From the NCBI GenBank assembly GCA_964457365.1, contig CAYWFP010000140.1, forward strand, positions 1 through 7,570: DNA of 7,570 nucleotides, in the 5' to 3' direction. The stretch comes from CAYWFP01 sp964457365. GTDB lineage: Bacteria > Planctomycetota > SZUA-567. Position 1 is the stretch's first letter, and each line of letters starts with the position of its first letter. Both the position numbers and the translations under genes were made by a program. Below are positions 6,369-7,570 of the stretch, piece after piece. The notes under the pieces are model-generated. The model saw only the letters and a list, made by a program, of their open reading frames with translations, was not told the DNA's origin and made no database searches.

Positions 6369-6374
6369 ACCTCC
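6369..6374 (-). promoter_or_regulatory. Ribosome binding site that decides the rplC start
   Basis: GGAGGT on the minus strand lies 6 nt before ATG 6362. It falls inside the six codons that would be added by the upstream ATG at 6380, so the two starts are exclusive and the downstream one is favoured. Confidence 0.85.
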
Positions 6375-6382
6375 ATCCATGA

Positions 6383-6405
6383 CCCGCCGACGCGCGGCCG
6401 GCGGG
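6383..6405 (-). other. GC-rich hairpin in the rpsJ-rplC gap
   Basis: CCCGCCG (6383-6389) pairs perfectly with CGGCGGG (6399-6405) around a nine-base loop. It starts 12 nt after the rpsJ stop and ends 8 nt before the rplC ribosome binding site. With no T-run it is unlikely to be a full terminator; a pause site, a processing site or a damper on rplC translation are possible. Function is inferred. Confidence 0.45.
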
Positions 6406-6417
6406 AGCGTTCCGCGC

Positions 6418-6732
6418 CTAGTCCGAGAACTGCTTCACGTTCAGGTTGACGCCCCGCGGCGGCACGACCTTGCCGATCTGGTCGATCGTCGAGGGGGTGA
6501 AGTCCGTGATGTAGAGCACGCGCTTGTGCGTGCGGATCTCGAACTGCTCCCGGCTCTTCTTGTCGACGTGCGGGCTGCGCAACACGGTGTACTTCTCCAC
6601 CCGCGTCGGCAGCGGGATGGGGCCCGAAACGCGCGCGCCGGTGCTGCGCGCTGCATCGACCACCTTGACGCACCAGCGGTCGAGGATCTCGTGATCGTAG
6701 GCTTTCATGCGGATGCGAATCTTCTCCGCCAT
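6418..6732 (-). CDS. rpsJ: 30S ribosomal protein S10
   Basis: S10 sits in the head of the small subunit and, as NusE, also takes part in transcription antitermination with NusB. The 104-residue product (E. coli 103) shows KIRIRMKAYDHEILD (4-18), GPIPLPTR (37-44), the long loop with VLRSPHVDKKSREQFEIRTH (50-69), and a C-terminal GVNLNVKQFSD. GAGGAG (6744-6739) lies 6 nt before ATG 6732. The gap to the tuf stop is only 11 nt, and the last base of that stop is the first base of the ribosome binding site, so tuf and rpsJ are very likely cotranscribed and perhaps translationally coupled. It lies in the standard str-S10 order, tuf-rpsJ-rplC. Confidence 0.97.
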   Translation of the reverse strand: MAEKIRIRMKAYDHEILDRWCVKVVDAARSTGARVSGPIPLPTRVEKYTVLRSPHVDKKSREQFEIRTHKRVLYITDFTPSTIDQIGKVVPPRGVNLNVKQFSD

Positions 6733-6738
6733 TTTGGG

Positions 6739-6743
6739 CTCCT

Positions 6744-6744
<1 letters not shown>
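6739..6744 (-). promoter_or_regulatory. rpsJ ribosome binding site abutting the tuf stop
   Basis: GAGGAG begins with the last base of the tuf TAG codon (6746-6744) and ends 6 nt before the rpsJ ATG. Ribosomes terminating on tuf would finish on the rpsJ ribosome binding site. Confidence 0.85.

Positions 6745-7570
<826 letters not shown>

Noticed and set aside
6363..6380. An upstream ATG that would lengthen L3 by six residues
   Set aside because: There is no ribosome binding site and it sits against a stable hairpin; the GGAGGT site serves the ATG at 6362.

Overview
This window is ordinary housekeeping chromosome from a GC-rich, Gram-negative bacterium. Third codon positions are almost always G or C, and long spurious open frames run on both strands. 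A lipid A type acyltransferase (LpxL/HtrB family) implies an outer membrane with lipopolysaccharide. The taxon cannot be fixed from the sequence alone. A short-loop ThiL and an S10 gene cluster that stops after rplC would fit a lineage outside the well-studied Proteobacteria. The PVC group (Planctomycetes, Verrucomicrobia, Kiritimatiellae, Lentisphaerae) is a low-confidence guess.

Layout. At the left edge, on the minus strand, is the N-terminal half of ilvD (dihydroxy-acid dehydratase, branched-chain amino acid synthesis); it runs off the window. A 146-base divergent intergenic region separates it from a plus-strand series: purC (purine synthesis), lpxL (lipid A acylation), thiL (thiamine diphosphate synthesis) and tsaE (tRNA t6A synthesis). 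Spacing is 29 nt, then 57 nt, then a 14-nt overlap, so the four could be one transcription unit although their products belong to unrelated pathways. A probable promoter with a 12-bp palindrome in its spacer then precedes sppA (membrane-bound S49 peptidase).

At about 5634-5714 two converging units meet at a hairpin with T-runs on both sides, a good candidate bidirectional terminator. To the right, all on the minus strand, are tuf (EF-Tu, cut by the right edge), rpsJ (S10) and rplC (L3), the usual junction of the str and S10 operons. The unusual point is that this run ends after rplC. The rplD, rplW and rplB genes that normally follow are not there; a terminator and the convergent sppA take their place.

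I saw no tRNA, rRNA, CRISPR array, insertion sequence or integrase, and no evidence of an undescribed multigene system. The points worth a second look are local: the interrupted S10 cluster, the rplC start and adjoining hairpin, the ThiL loop deletion, the iron-sulfur ligand pattern of IlvD, and the palindrome inside the sppA promoter.
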